The notes below the pieces were generated by a model that was not told where the DNA came from, searched no databases, and saw only the letters and a list, made by a program, of their open reading frames with translations. From Hordeum vulgare subsp. vulgare (Eukaryota > Streptophyta > Magnoliopsida > Poales > Poaceae), in the NCBI RefSeq assembly GCF_904849725.1, contig NC_058521.1, positions 95,032,244-95,096,243 on the forward strand: a stretch of 64,000 nt of DNA. The letters run 5' to 3'. Shown piece after piece: positions 9,654 through 20,883 of the stretch (position 1 is the stretch's first letter; each line of letters begins with the position of its first letter). The position numbers were made by a program, and so were the translations under genes.

Positions 9654-12348
9654 ATTCTTAAGATGATAAATGATCACACTACCTATGGTTTGAGCTCCAA
9701 AGATGACTATACGTGATTCCATCACTTTCGCCTAGCTAAGGGCGTTAAACAATAGCGCTTGTTGGGAGGCAACCCAACGAATCTATCCTTTTTCTTTCTG
9801 TTTTGTGTTTTCCACACTTCCATAATTCTTTTACAATTGTGTTTTTTGTGTTTCTTTTTGCGTTTGTGCCAAGCAAAACCGTTATGATTAGTCTTGGGGA
9901 TGATCGTTTGGTCATGCTGGAAAAGACAGAAACTTTCTGCTCACAAAAAGAATTTTCATTTTTTTTGTAAGAGATTTTGAGTTGATTCTTCTTTCTGCTG
10001 ATTGCTACGCAAATTATTCAGACTGTCGTAATTTTTAAGAATTTTTGAAGTACCATAGGTATACGAAATATACAGATTGCTACAGACTCGTCTGTTGTTA
10101 ACATATTCTGTTTTTGTTGTGTTGGTTGCTTATTTTGATGAAACTATGGATAGTATCAGGGTGTATTAGCCATGGAAGATTGAAAGTACAGTAAATCAAC
10201 ATCAGCACAAGTAGAATTTAAGTTTGCTACAGTACCTATGGAAGTGGTGGTTTGCTTTCTTGTACTAATGTTATCACGAGTTTCTGTTTATGTTTCGTGT
10301 TGTGAAGTTTTCAAGTTTTGGGTGAAGTTCTTATGGACAAAGAGATAAAGAGTGGCAAGAGCTCAAGCTTGGGGATTCCCAAGGCACCCCAAGAGATTCA
10401 AGGATGCCGTAAAATCCTAAGCTTGGGGATGCCCCGGGAAGGCATCCCCTCTCTCGTCTTCAATCCATCGGTAACGTTACTTGGGGCTATATTTTTATTC
10501 ACCACATGTTGTGTTTTTGCTTGGAGCGTCTTGTATCGTAGGAGTCTTTTATTTTTGTTGTGTCACAATCATCCTTGCTGCACACCTAGAGAGAGAGACA
10601 TGCACACACCATGATTTTGTCGAGCTTCACTTATATCTTTTGGTAGACAATTCAGCTCACATGTGCTTCACTTATATCTTTTAGAGCATAGAGGTGCGCG
10701 GCTTCGTAGTTGATCTATGCTTTGAAAGTAGTCTCAAAAGGGGTAGTTATCCAAAGGGATACGAAAACTTCCACCTTCATGTGCATTGAATAGTTAGAGA
10801 AGTTTGATTCATCTCAATTAGTTTTGAGTTGTGGTTATGGTAATATTGAAGTCATGCTAGTAAGGTGTTGTGGATCTAGAAATACTTGTGTTGAAGTTAG
10901 TGATTCCCGTAGCATGCACGTATGGTGAACCTCTATGTGATGAAATCTGAGGATGATTAGTATATTGATTGTCATCCTTTGCGTGGCGGTCGGGATCGCG
11001 CGATGGTTTATACCTACCAACCCTTCCCCTAGGAGTATGCGTTGAATGCTTTATTTCGATTACTAATAAAACTTTTGCAACAAGTATATGAGTTCTTCAT
11101 GACTAATGTTGACTCCATGGTTTAGATGCACTTTCACCTTCCACCATCACTATCTTCTTAGTGCCGTGCAACTTTCGGCGGTGCACAAAACCCACCATTA
11201 GCCTCCCTCAAAATAGCCACCATACCTACCTACTATGGCTTTTTCAAAGTCATTCCGAGATATATTGCCATGCAACTACCACCATGACATGTGCCACCAC
11301 GTCTACATTGCCATTGCATGATCGTAAGATAGCTAGCATGATGTTTCCATTGATGTCTATGCCATGCTAGATCATTGGCACGGTACACTACCGAAGGCAT
11401 TCCATATAGAGTCATCATTACTCTAAGTTTTGAGTTGAAAGTGTGATGATCATCATTAATGGAGCATTGTCCCATGTGAGGAAATAAAAGAGGCCAAAGA
11501 ATCCCACCAAAAAAAAGAGGCCAAAGAGCCCACCAAAATAATAATAAAATGATGAAAGAAAAAGAGAGAAGGGACAATGCTACCACTTTTTCCACACTTG
11601 TGCATATTAAGCACCATGATCTTCATGATTGAGAGTCTCTCGTTTTGTCACCACCATATAGCTATTGGGAAATTTTCATTATATAACTTGGCTTGTAAAT
11701 TCCTATGATAGGCTTCCTCAAAATTGCCTTAGGTCTTCGTGAGCAAGTAAGTTGGATGCACACCCACTAGTTTTCTTTAAGAGCTTTCACACACTCATAG
11801 CTCTAGTGCATAAACTGTATGGCAATCCCCACTCATTCACATTGATATCTATTGATGAGCATCTCCGCAGCTCATTGATATGCCTAGTTAATGTGACTAT
11901 CTTCTCCTTTTTGTCTTACAACCCCCACCACATTCCACACCATCTATAGTGCTATAACCATGGCTCACGCTCATGTATTGCGTGAGGGTTGAAAAGGTTT
12001 GAGAAAGTAAAGGTGTGAAACAATTATTTGGCCAATACCGGGGTTGTGCATGATTTAAATTTGTTGTGCAATGATGACAGAGCATAGCCAAACTATATGC
12101 TTTTGTAGGGATAACTTTCTTTTGGCCTTGTTATTTTGAAAGTTCATGATTACTTTGCTAGTTTGCTTGACTTATTATTGTTTCCACGTCAATAGCAAAC
12201 TATTGTTTTGAATCTAATGGATCTGAACATTCACGTCACATAAGAGGAATTACAAAGGACACCTATGCTAGGTAGCATGAAAGCATCAAAAATTCATTCT
12301 TATCACTTCCCTACTCGAGGACGAGCAGGAGTTAAGCTTGGGGATGCT
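9654..12348 (+). other. Non-coding 3' interior of G with two hairpins and a PPT
   Basis: There is no conserved protein. A hairpin with stem gttggg/cccaac lies at 9762-9779, about 110 bp after the gag stop. A second hairpin, ggggatgcc/ggcatcccc with a 7-base loop, lies at 10425-10449, inside a stretch where 'aagcttgggga' recurs (about 10366 and 10419). The same string forms the polypurine tract at 12332-12348 just before the 3' LTR. The remainder is AT-rich with short microsatellites. Confidence 0.7.
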
Positions 12349-13964
12349 TGATACGTCTCAAACGTATCTATAATTTTTTATGGTTTCACGCTGTTATCTT
12401 GTCTTCTATGGTTGTTTTATGTACCTTATATATCTTTTTTGGGACTAACTTATTAATTAAGTGCCAAGTGCCAGTTCCTGTTTTTTCCATGTTTTTGACT
12501 CTTTTCAGATCTAATTTTGGAACGGAGTCCAAATGGAAGAAAAACCCCGAAATGATTTTTTCCCGAACGGAAGAAGATCAGGGGGCCTTTGGGCCAATCC
12601 AGGTGGGCTCCACAGAGCCCACAAGCCCCCACTCCGCCACCAGGGGGAGGCGGCAGTGGGCAGGCTTGTGGCTTCCCTGGCCGCCCCCTGACCTAGGTCT
12701 TTGGCCTATAAATTCCCAAATATTCCGCAAAAAACCAAGGGAGCCTCGAAAATACTTTTCCGTCGCCAAAGTTTCCGTTTCCGCGAGATCTCATATGGGG
12801 ACCCTTCCCGGCGCCCTGTCGGAGGGGACTTTGGAGTTGGAGGGCTTCTTCATCATCATCATCGCCCCTCCAATGACTCATGAGTAGTTCACTTCAGACC
12901 TACGGGTCCGTAGTTAGTAGCTAGATGGCTTCTTCTCTCTCTTGGATCTTCAATACAAAGTTCTCCATGATCTTCATGGAGATCTATCCGATGTAATATT
13001 CTTTGGCGGTGTGTTTGTCGAGATCCGGTGAATTGTGGATTTGTGATCAGATTATCTATGATATATATTTGAGTCTTTGCTGATTTCTTGTATGCATGAT
13101 TTGATATCCTTGTAAGTCTCTCTGAGTCTTGTTTTGTTTGGCCAACTAGATCTATGATTCTTGCAGTGGGAGAAGTGCTTGGTTTTGGGTTCTGCCATGT
13201 GGTGACCTTTCCCAGTGACAGTAGGGGCAGCAAGGCACACATCAAGTAGTTGCCATCAAGGGTAAAAATATGTGGTTTTTATCATTGGTTTGAGATTATC
13301 CCTCTACATCATGTCATCTTGCTTAAGGCGTTACTCTGTTCTTCTGGACTTAATACACTAGATGCATGCTGGATAGCAGTCGACGTGTGGAGTAATAGTA
13401 GTAGATGCAGACAGTATCGGTCTACTTGTTTTGTACGTGATGCCTATAGAAATAATCATTGCATAGATATCGTCACGACTTTGCGCGGTTCTATCAATTG
13501 CTCGACAGTAATTTGTTCACCCACCGTCTACTTGCTTTCATGAGAGAAGCCACTAGTAAACACTACGGCCCCCGGGTCTATTCACATCCATCGTTTACAT
13601 CTCCGCTTTTACTTTGCTTTGTTACTTTGTTGCTTTCAGTTCTCACTTGGCAAACAATCTATAAGGGATTGACAACCCCTTCATAGCGTTGGGAGCAAGC
13701 TTTTGTGTTTGTGCAGGATCTTGTGATACTCCTCCACCGGATTGATACCTTGGTTCTCAAACTGAGGGAAATACTTAACACCGTTGTGCTACATCACCCT
13801 TTCCGCTTCAAGGGAACAGCAACGCAAGGCTCCAAGGCCACGGGGGAAATCCTTTGCATACTTGCCTAGGAAGTCCCTTAAGGCGTAGCCGCGGCAGAAG
13901 GATTCCCGGTGCCGTCAACATGACTATTCCTGGCGCCGTTGCAAGGGAAGCTCAGCTGACATCA
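12349..13964 (+). repeat. 3' LTR of G
   Basis: Starts tgatacgtct after the PPT aagcttggggatgct and ends ctgacatca at 13964, followed by the second copy of the target site gtaag (13965-13969). Confidence 0.92.
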
Positions 13965-16900
13965 GTAAGGTGGCCATATCTCATGATAGTTCCATTCAAA
14001 ATGTCATGCTTGTTGAATCCCTTGCCTACAATCTTCTTTCCGTTTCTAGTCTAGCAGACTTCGATTTCAATGTGATATTTATGGAAGTTGATTGCCAAGT
14101 GTTTCGCAATGATAACTATAATATGGTCTTTACTCGTATCCGTAGAAGTGATCTATACATTGTCAATTTTACTAAAAAATCCAAACCCCGTACATGTCTT
14201 ATTGCAAAATCTTCTGAAGGTTGATTGTGACATAGAAGGTTAGGACATGTAGGTATGCGTAACCTAGACAGGCTTATCAAAGGTGATCATATTCTTGGTG
14301 TTGGAGATGTTATCTTTGACAAAGATAGACTTTGTAGTGCTTGTCAAGTAGGAAAGCAAGTCGGTGGAAGTCATCCCGTGAAGAACATCATAACTACAAG
14401 AAGGCCACTCGAGCTGCTACACATGGATCTTTTCGGTCCCAATGCTTACAAGAGCCTCGGTGGAAATTATTATGGTTCAGTCTTTGTTGATGATTTTTCC
14501 AGATTTACGTGGGCATTCTTTCTTGATAAGTCGCAGGTACAAAGGATCTTCATGAACTTCGCTCGAAAATCCCAAAATCAGTTTGAAGTGAAGATCAAGA
14601 AAGTTTGGAGCGACAACAAAACAAATTTCAAGAACCTAATGTGGATACTTTTCTTGAAGAAGAAGGTATCTCACATGTGCTCTCGACGATATAAACACCT
14701 CAACAAAATGGAGTTGTTGAGAGGAAGAACCAGTCTCTCATAGAGATGGCCAAAATGATGCTTGACGAATACAAGACGCCAAGACACTTTTGGGCAGAAG
14801 CCGTGGAAACAGCTTGTCACGCCATAAACCGACTCTACTTACACAAGCTTCTCGGTAAAACGACATACGAGCTACTCACTGGTAACAAACCCCAAGTTGG
14901 ATATTTTCAAGTATTCAGCTCTAAGTGCTACATTCTTGATAAGCATTGTTGCACTAAATTTGCTCCTAAATCTCATGAAGGTTTCCTACTTGGTTACGAA
15001 TCAAACTCTCACACTTACCATGTCTACAACAGCTTCACTCAAAAAGTTGAAGAGACGGTAGATGTGAGGTTTGATGAATCTAATGGTTTGCAAGTCAAAC
15101 AATTGCCAAATGATGTAGGACATAAGGAAGCTTCGGAAGCCATCCAAGATCTACCTATCGGCAAGATTCGTCCCATGGAGGTGAAGGAAAGTACTTCATC
15201 AATTTAAGTCGAAGATCCTACTTCGCGTAGCTACTACTTTATGTCAAGGCGAACCATAAAATGACATGGAGGCATCCACAAGCGGTACACGACATGATGA
15301 AGAAGATGAAGAAGTACAACGTGATGATCCACCTCAACCTTCCTCACCACCACCTCAAGGAGATGACACCGTCAACGACAACGTGCAAGATGAAGATGAT
15401 GAATAAACTCCTCCATCCAACAAGAAGAAGCTGTCACGAGTTCCAGCAAGAGTGGACAAAGATCATCCGCTGAATCAAATCTTCAGTGACATACATACCG
15501 GGAGAGTCACTCGCTTTAAATCTTGTTTAGCCATCTTTGGCAAGCATTATTCTTTCATCTCTAGCATTGAGCCTTTGAAGGTAGAAGAAGCCCTTCAAGA
15601 TCTGGATTGCGTGAACACCATGCATAAAGAGCTACACAACTTTGAGAGGAATCAAGTGTGGACACTTGTTGAAAAACCCAAAGACGAGCACAACATCATC
15701 GGTACAAGGTGGGTGTTTCGGAACAAGCAAGATGAAGATGGACAATTTGTACGCAACAAGGCGAGTCTCATAGCCCAAGGATACACGCAAGTCAAAGGTA
15801 TGGACTACAGTGAGACTTATGCCCCCGTTGCTAGACTTGAAGCCATTCACATTCTTCTAGCTTATGCAAATCAACATGATATTACTCTTTACCAAATGGA
15901 TATCAAAAGTGCTTTTATAACTGGTGAAATTGAGGAGGAGGTTTATGTCAAACAACCTCTCGGATTTTCAAACCCCAAAAACCTAATCATGTTTACAAAC
16001 TTCGTAAAGCTTTATATGGTCTTAAACAAGACCCTAGAGCTTGGTACAAATGTCTAACGAAGTTTCTCATTGAAAAGGGTTTTGAGACTGGTAAAATTGA
16101 TACAACCTTATTCACTAGAAGAGTTAATGGTGAACTATTTGTGTGCCAAATATATGTGGATGATATTATCTTTGGTTCTACTAACCCACATTTTAGTGCG
16201 AAATTTGAAAAGTTGATGTCAGAGGATTATGAGATGTCAATGATGTGCGAGCTGAAATTCTTCCTTCAATTGAAAATCAAACAATCGAGAGAAGGTACGT
16301 TTATTTGTCAAACCAAGTACACCGAGGACTTAATCAAGAAGTTCAATATGCAAGAGTGCAAAGGTATGAGAACCCCCATGCCTACTAGTGGACATATTGA
16401 CCTCACTAAGGAGGACAAACGAGTTGATCAAAGAGTTTATCAATCAATGATTGGTTCATTGCAATATCTATGTGCCTCCTGTCCTGATATCATGTTGAGT
16501 GTTTGCATGTGTGCCCTATACCAAGCAGCACCTAAAGAGTATCATCTATTGGCTATGAAAAGAACCGCGAGATACCTGAGACATACACCAAATTTTGGAA
16601 TATGGTATCCCAAGGGATCTTCTTTTAATCTTGTTGGCTATTCCAAATCGGACTATGCCAGAGACAAGATTGATAGAAAATCCACCTCACGTACATGTCA
16701 ATTTCTTGGGAGATCTCTTATGTCCTTGTCATTCAAGAAATAAAACTCGGTATCTTTATCTACTACCGAAGCTGAATATATAGACGTCGGATCATGTTGT
16801 GCGCAATTACTATGGATGACTCAAACTCTTAAGGATTATGGCATTCGTGTGAAAAATGTTCCATTACTGTGTGACAATAAAAGTGCTATTAAAATTTCCT

Positions 16901-17169
16901 ATAATGTTGTGCAACATTATCGAACAAAACATATTCAAGTGCGACATCATTTCATTCATGATCATGTTGGTAAAGGAGATATAGATCTCAAGCATGTTCG
17001 TACCGACAAACAATTAGTTGATATCTTTACCAAACCACTTGATGAGAAAGTATTTTGTATTTTGAGGAGTGAGCTGAACATCATTGATGCTTCAAACTTG
17101 AGCTATACTCATTCGGATGCATGCAAGGGCATGAGCTTGATTGTCTATTCCATGATGCTCTTGATTTGA
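13965..17169 (+). pseudogene. F pol: integrase, reverse transcriptase, RNase H, broken
   Basis: It continues the protease frame after element G. A GAG-pre-integrase region (HRRLGHVGMRNLDRL, then CSACQVGK) carries the H-H-C-C zinc ligands. The integrase core follows (LLHMDLFGP, FVDDFSRFTW, VWSDNKTNF), then a frameshift near 14640-14700, then VVERKNQS-type text in another frame and IEMAKMMLDEY...HFWAEAVETACHAINR. RT starts near 15600 (WTLVEKPKDEHNIIGTRWVF, YQMDIKSAFITGEI). A frameshift follows near 16000, then KALYGLKQDPRAWY, the catalytic YVDD at 16153-16164, and RNase H (KSTSRTCQFLGRS, a stop at 16741, then STTEAEYI, LLCDNKSAIKIS, KHIQVRHHFIHD). In-frame stops also occur near 14222 and 14228. 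The order is the Copia order. It is not functional. Confidence 0.9.
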
Positions 17170-19177
17170 CACCATCTTATATCTTGGAACTATGCTCCCT
17201 TGTATTGCATCTAACCTTTTGTAGGTACTTGGAAGAACTACACTTCACAAGATTGCCATCAAATCACATCAAAAGCAATCTTGCCATGGCCAAGTATCAA
17301 CAACCCCTTCTTCAGAGATGGAGGAAGAAGACAACAAAATCATATCCTTGACAATTATATGATAATGAACTCACTCATGTCCTTTGGATATATTATGTTC
17401 TTCCTTGCATGACTAACCATTATAGGTGAAAATTGAACTAAAATGACAAGGATAGCCCCCAACTCAAGATGATCTTCATTAATGTTAAGCATCCACGACA
17501 AGTTCACCTACATGCCACGCCATAAACATCATTCGAAGGTATGTACTCATATCCTTGATAAAGCTTTGCACCAATTCATGAGGTAAACCAACTCAAGTGA
17601 TATGAAGCCATTAAAAACATCTTAATCAAAAAATGGTAACCCCATTTTGTGCTTAACGATGAGTATGACCTATGATCAAGCATTCTTTCTTGACTTATCA
17701 AGTCAAATACTCTAATATAGGTGACCTAGTCACCGCCCCACATCTAGATGAAGATTCTTGTATGGTTCACATTTGTGACTGCATACTTTCTTTGAACCAT
17801 ACAACTCTCATCTCTATTTATATATTTCAAAAACAAAATAAATATCCTTTGAATCTTTGGATATTTTCTTTTTCAAAGTTTGTGGATATTTTCTGTCTAT
17901 TTTCAATTAAGGAGTTGATTTTCAATGATACTCGGTTTCACCGATCTAGGAAACTCGATCCAACCGATTTCTCCGAGTGGCCTGCTACCATTCTCGATTC
18001 TACTGAACCATATTGTCTCGGTGACTCTGAAATGTATCACTGCCTTTGATTTTATGATAGTTTCTGGACTTTTGCCTTAGGGGGAGAAAGATTTTCAATG
18101 ATACCAAGCTTCATTACCTTCTAAGATCTTATTGAACTTTTTGGGAAACAAAATTAGTTTTACCATAATTTTCGTGGGTGAGAAAAGTTCTCTAGGGGGA
18201 GACAACCTCAGTCATCCCACAATATAAGAGGGAGAATCATCTAGGATCCCTATCATAAGGGGAGATATTTCAAGGAACTCTTATCAATTCATAAGGGGGA
18301 GAAACGTCAATTCAAGGAACCCTTATCAAAGAGAGAAGAATCAAGGATCCCTTTTTCTCAATGAGCCCTTACCCTCTGACCTTTTTGGAAATTAATGCCA
18401 AAGGGGTAGAAATATCAAAGCTTCCAACAAGCTTACATAAAGGGGGAGAAATATCAAAAGGGGGAGATATATGTTCCTAAGGGAAGGTCTGCCTAAGGGG
18501 AGATGGATAAAACCTTACATATTCAGGGGAGTAACACCATTAAGGGGGGAGAGATAAAATTGTTTTAGATACATTTGTTTTTCACTATCTTTGGATTAAA
18601 CTTGTCTTGCCCTACCTACTCCCAGTTTCTACATGCTATGATTTAGGGGGAGAGGTAATCTTACATATTCATCCTCAAGAGAGAAAGTTCTAAATTATGT
18701 TGGAGACATATTTATCATCAAATTCTATTTTCAATATGTTCGCCATATCTTGGTACCTTTGAAGCTCTTTGCATCTTTATAATAGAGTACTCTTTTGATA
18801 TCTAACATTTGTTTTCCCAAGTGTACTCCTACTAGTAAGACACTCAAGAACCTCAAGGTAAGTATATGCATTATATCCTTGTTCATGATGATCTCTTGTC
18901 TCTTACACATATTGTTTGCAAGAGTGAGTCTTGAACATGGAAGTTCTTCATTCACATATGTTTGATGCATATAGCCAAGATTTATATGACTTGTATTGTC
19001 CTTTCTACCATGTGTGTGCCCATTCAGTCCAAAGCAACTATCCTTTAAAAAGGGATTGCACACATTTAGAGGGAGCCTGTACTAGTCATGTATCTTTCAA
19101 AGCTGTCATATTCTTATGCCTATATTTATTTGAAGGTTTGATTGTATGTTGTCATCAATTACCAAAAAGGGGGAGAT
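17170..19177 (+). other. 3' non-coding region of F with multiple polypurine tracts
   Basis: Between about 18078 and 19177 at least ten tracts of the form a(a/g)ggggga(g)a occur, for example at about 18079, 18194, 18257, 18293, 18439, 18457, 18494, 18543 and 18644. The last, caaaaagggggagat (about 19163-19177), sits directly before the 3' LTR and is the expected plus-strand primer. Repeated PPT-like tracts upstream of the 3' LTR are a described trait of Sireviruses. Around 17930-18010 the sequence also carries Cggt..caCCGa motifs like those in the LTR. No protein-coding gene is convincing here. Confidence 0.75.
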
Positions 19178-20698
19178 TGAAAGCACATATGCTCCCTTGG
19201 TGGTTTTGATAATTCATGACAACATACATTGTCTCTTGGACTAACACTCTTACCTAGTATATTTCAGGTATAGTCCACAAAGAGCCTTGGATATAGGATT
19301 GTGAGGAGAATCCCCTGGATGAAGAAAGGAATAGGATTGGCTCAAGCTTCAGCAAGAAGACTCTTCATCTCATACTTTGTGAGAAATCACTTTGAGTCGA
19401 TAGGAAACCCAATACAATTAAAAGGGGATGAGGTATTATGATGAATTGGTTGCTCAAGTACAGAGAGGTAGCCACCAAAAATACTCATCTATTCCCCCAC
19501 AAAATATCTCTGTCCCAAGCCACACAAGAAAAATTGGCGCCACCAACATTTCCAACTCGGCCCTATCGATTTTACACATAGACAAATCCTATGCCAAACC
19601 CACCATTTCGGTATAACCAACATTCCTATCGGTGCCACCGAGATTGTGTGACCAACTTTATGTTGAGAAGATTTCAAGTTTTCGAATTTCCGAGTTTGAA
19701 ATCAGTCTCGCGGAGATTTTGAAACCAGTCTTGGTCATCGTATTGGTACCACCGAGATTCCTATATCGGTCTCACCGAGAATTCAAAAGTTGCCATATTT
19801 AGTGAAACTCGGTACCACCGAGATTCATTTCGGTGTCACTGAGTTGGGAAATAATGTTGTAAAGGTTGGATTTTGGGTGATGCATGTATATAACCCTCCA
19901 CCTACCTCTCATTCGTAGAGGAAGCACTCAGAACACACATACACTTGCCATATGCATTTTTCTGAGAGAGAGCCACCTACTCATGTGGAGATCAAGATAT
20001 TCCATTCCAATCATTTGAAACTTGATCTCTAGCCTCCCCAAGTTGCTTTCCACAAGAACAATCTCTCCTACCCCTGCCAAATCTGAGAGAGAGAGAGAGA
20101 GTGAGTGTTGAGCAGACTATTTTTACAAGCACAAGAGCAAGGAGTTCATCGTTTTATCACATCTATTACCTTTTGGATGGTGATGCCACCTAGATTTGTT
20201 AGGAGTCGCTTGGGATCCTCCTACTTCGTATTGTGGAGTTGAACCAAGAAGTTTGTATGAGCAAGGAGATCGCCTACTTCGTGAAGATCTATCATGAGTG
20301 AGGCCAGTCCTTTGTGGACGGAAGCCGTGGTGGAATATACAAGGCCGATTCTTTGTGGAACCCTTGTGGGTGGAGCCCTCCGTGGACTCTCGCAGTTGTT
20401 ATCGTCCGTGGGTTGAAGTCTGCACTAACATGGACGTACGATAGCGCCACCTATCGGAACCATGCCAAAAATCATCATGTCAACTTCTTTGTGTTTGATC
20501 TTCCTAAACTCTACTCCGTACTGCATGTGCAAAGTCTTTACTTTCCGCTGCCATATTTGTTGACTAGAATGTGGAGGGTGCACTATACTTGTTAGGAATG
20601 CTAAAATCTGCCCACTATTAAATTTGGGAAAAGGCTAGGATTTTAATTTATGCTAGTAGTCTATTCACCCCCTAGACACCTCTTCTATTGATCTCACA
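19178..20698 (+). repeat. 3' LTR of F, complete
   Basis: Begins tgaaagcacat directly after the PPT and ends tctattgatctcaca at 20698, 1521 bp, with TG...CA ends. It holds the inverted motif ctcggtaccaccgag at 19808-19822 and a gagagagagaga microsatellite near 20086-20101. Confidence 0.9.
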
Positions 20699-20878
20699 CC
20701 AATGAACGAGCTGAGCTGGAGACTTAACTACAGAAATGATACTTACAGACAATAGCAATCGACGATAGTTTTTTTGATGGCCTCTTGATTTAATAACTAA
20801 AATAATTCGTCAAATTCAATGTAAATCACCTCGTCTCCATTGAACTAATGCTCATCTTTAACTCCCGCAATGAGATAG
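20699..20878 (-). pseudogene. CACTA-like transposon exon, 3' part
   Basis: On the minus strand the sequence continues the exon of 30700-30834 across element A: NYLIAGVKDEH, stop, FNGDEVIYIEFDELF, stop, LLNQEAIKKTIVDCYCL. It then meets a consensus splice donor gtaagt (plus-strand acttac at 20741-20746). This resembles an uncharacterised ORF of grass CACTA (En/Spm-type) elements in which '...YLxVxVPxEx...VYIEFxELFQLYNxDALDK..SCYCL' precedes a peptidase-like part. The family call is from memory of such sequences and is moderate. Two in-frame TAG codons show decay. Confidence 0.5.
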
Positions 20879-20883
20879 TTCAT

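Larger units (their letters stand above)
7158..13964 (+). mobile_element. Element G: non-autonomous gypsy-type LTR retrotransposon
   Basis: Two LTRs of about 1617 bp (7158-8774 and 12349-13964) begin tgatacgtctcaaacg and end ctgacatca. The 5-bp target duplication gtaag (7153-7157 and 13965-13969) is perfect. A tRNA-Asp-like PBS follows the 5' LTR, and a polypurine tract (aagcttggggatgct) precedes the 3' LTR. The 3.6-kb interior holds one intact gag-like ORF (9033-9653) and no protease, RT or integrase. By eye the LTRs are nearly identical, so the insertion is much younger than F, which it splits. The layout and PBS place it with the Athila-related grass gypsies; it must have moved using enzymes supplied in trans. 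Confidence 0.92.
5195..20698 (+). mobile_element. Element F: Copia retrotransposon, Sirevirus type, degenerate
   Basis: The order is partial 5' LTR (5195-6257), PBS (6258-6271), gag-protease remnant, insertion of element G (7158-13964), integrase-RT-RNase H remnant (13965-17169), a 2-kb non-coding region with many polypurine tracts, and a full 3' LTR (19178-20698). The integrase-before-RT order is that of Copia elements. The tRNA-iMet PBS, 1.5-kb LTR and multiple polypurine tracts are traits described for the Sirevirus lineage (SIRE/Maximus-like). The 5' LTR lacks its first roughly 470 bp, so the left target duplication is gone; the right flank is ccaat. The two LTRs differ at many positions, so the insertion is old. 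Confidence 0.85.

Noticed and set aside
11233..11595. 120-codon minus-strand ORF in the interior of G
   Set aside because: No domain, Met/His-rich low complexity, in a non-coding region; a chance ORF.
12348..12887. 179-codon plus-strand ORF and its counterpart at 7157-7468
   Set aside because: They start in the first bases of the LTRs of G and use non-canonical starts; an LTR leader, not a gene.
17672..18049. 125-codon plus-strand ORF in the 3' region of F as an env-like gene
   Set aside because: No signal peptide or consistent membrane segment, and it runs through LTR-like motif repeats; more likely non-coding.
18078..19177. CRISPR-like array of ggggga-containing repeats
   Set aside because: The repeats are short purine tracts with irregular spacing in a plant retrotransposon; they are polypurine tracts.
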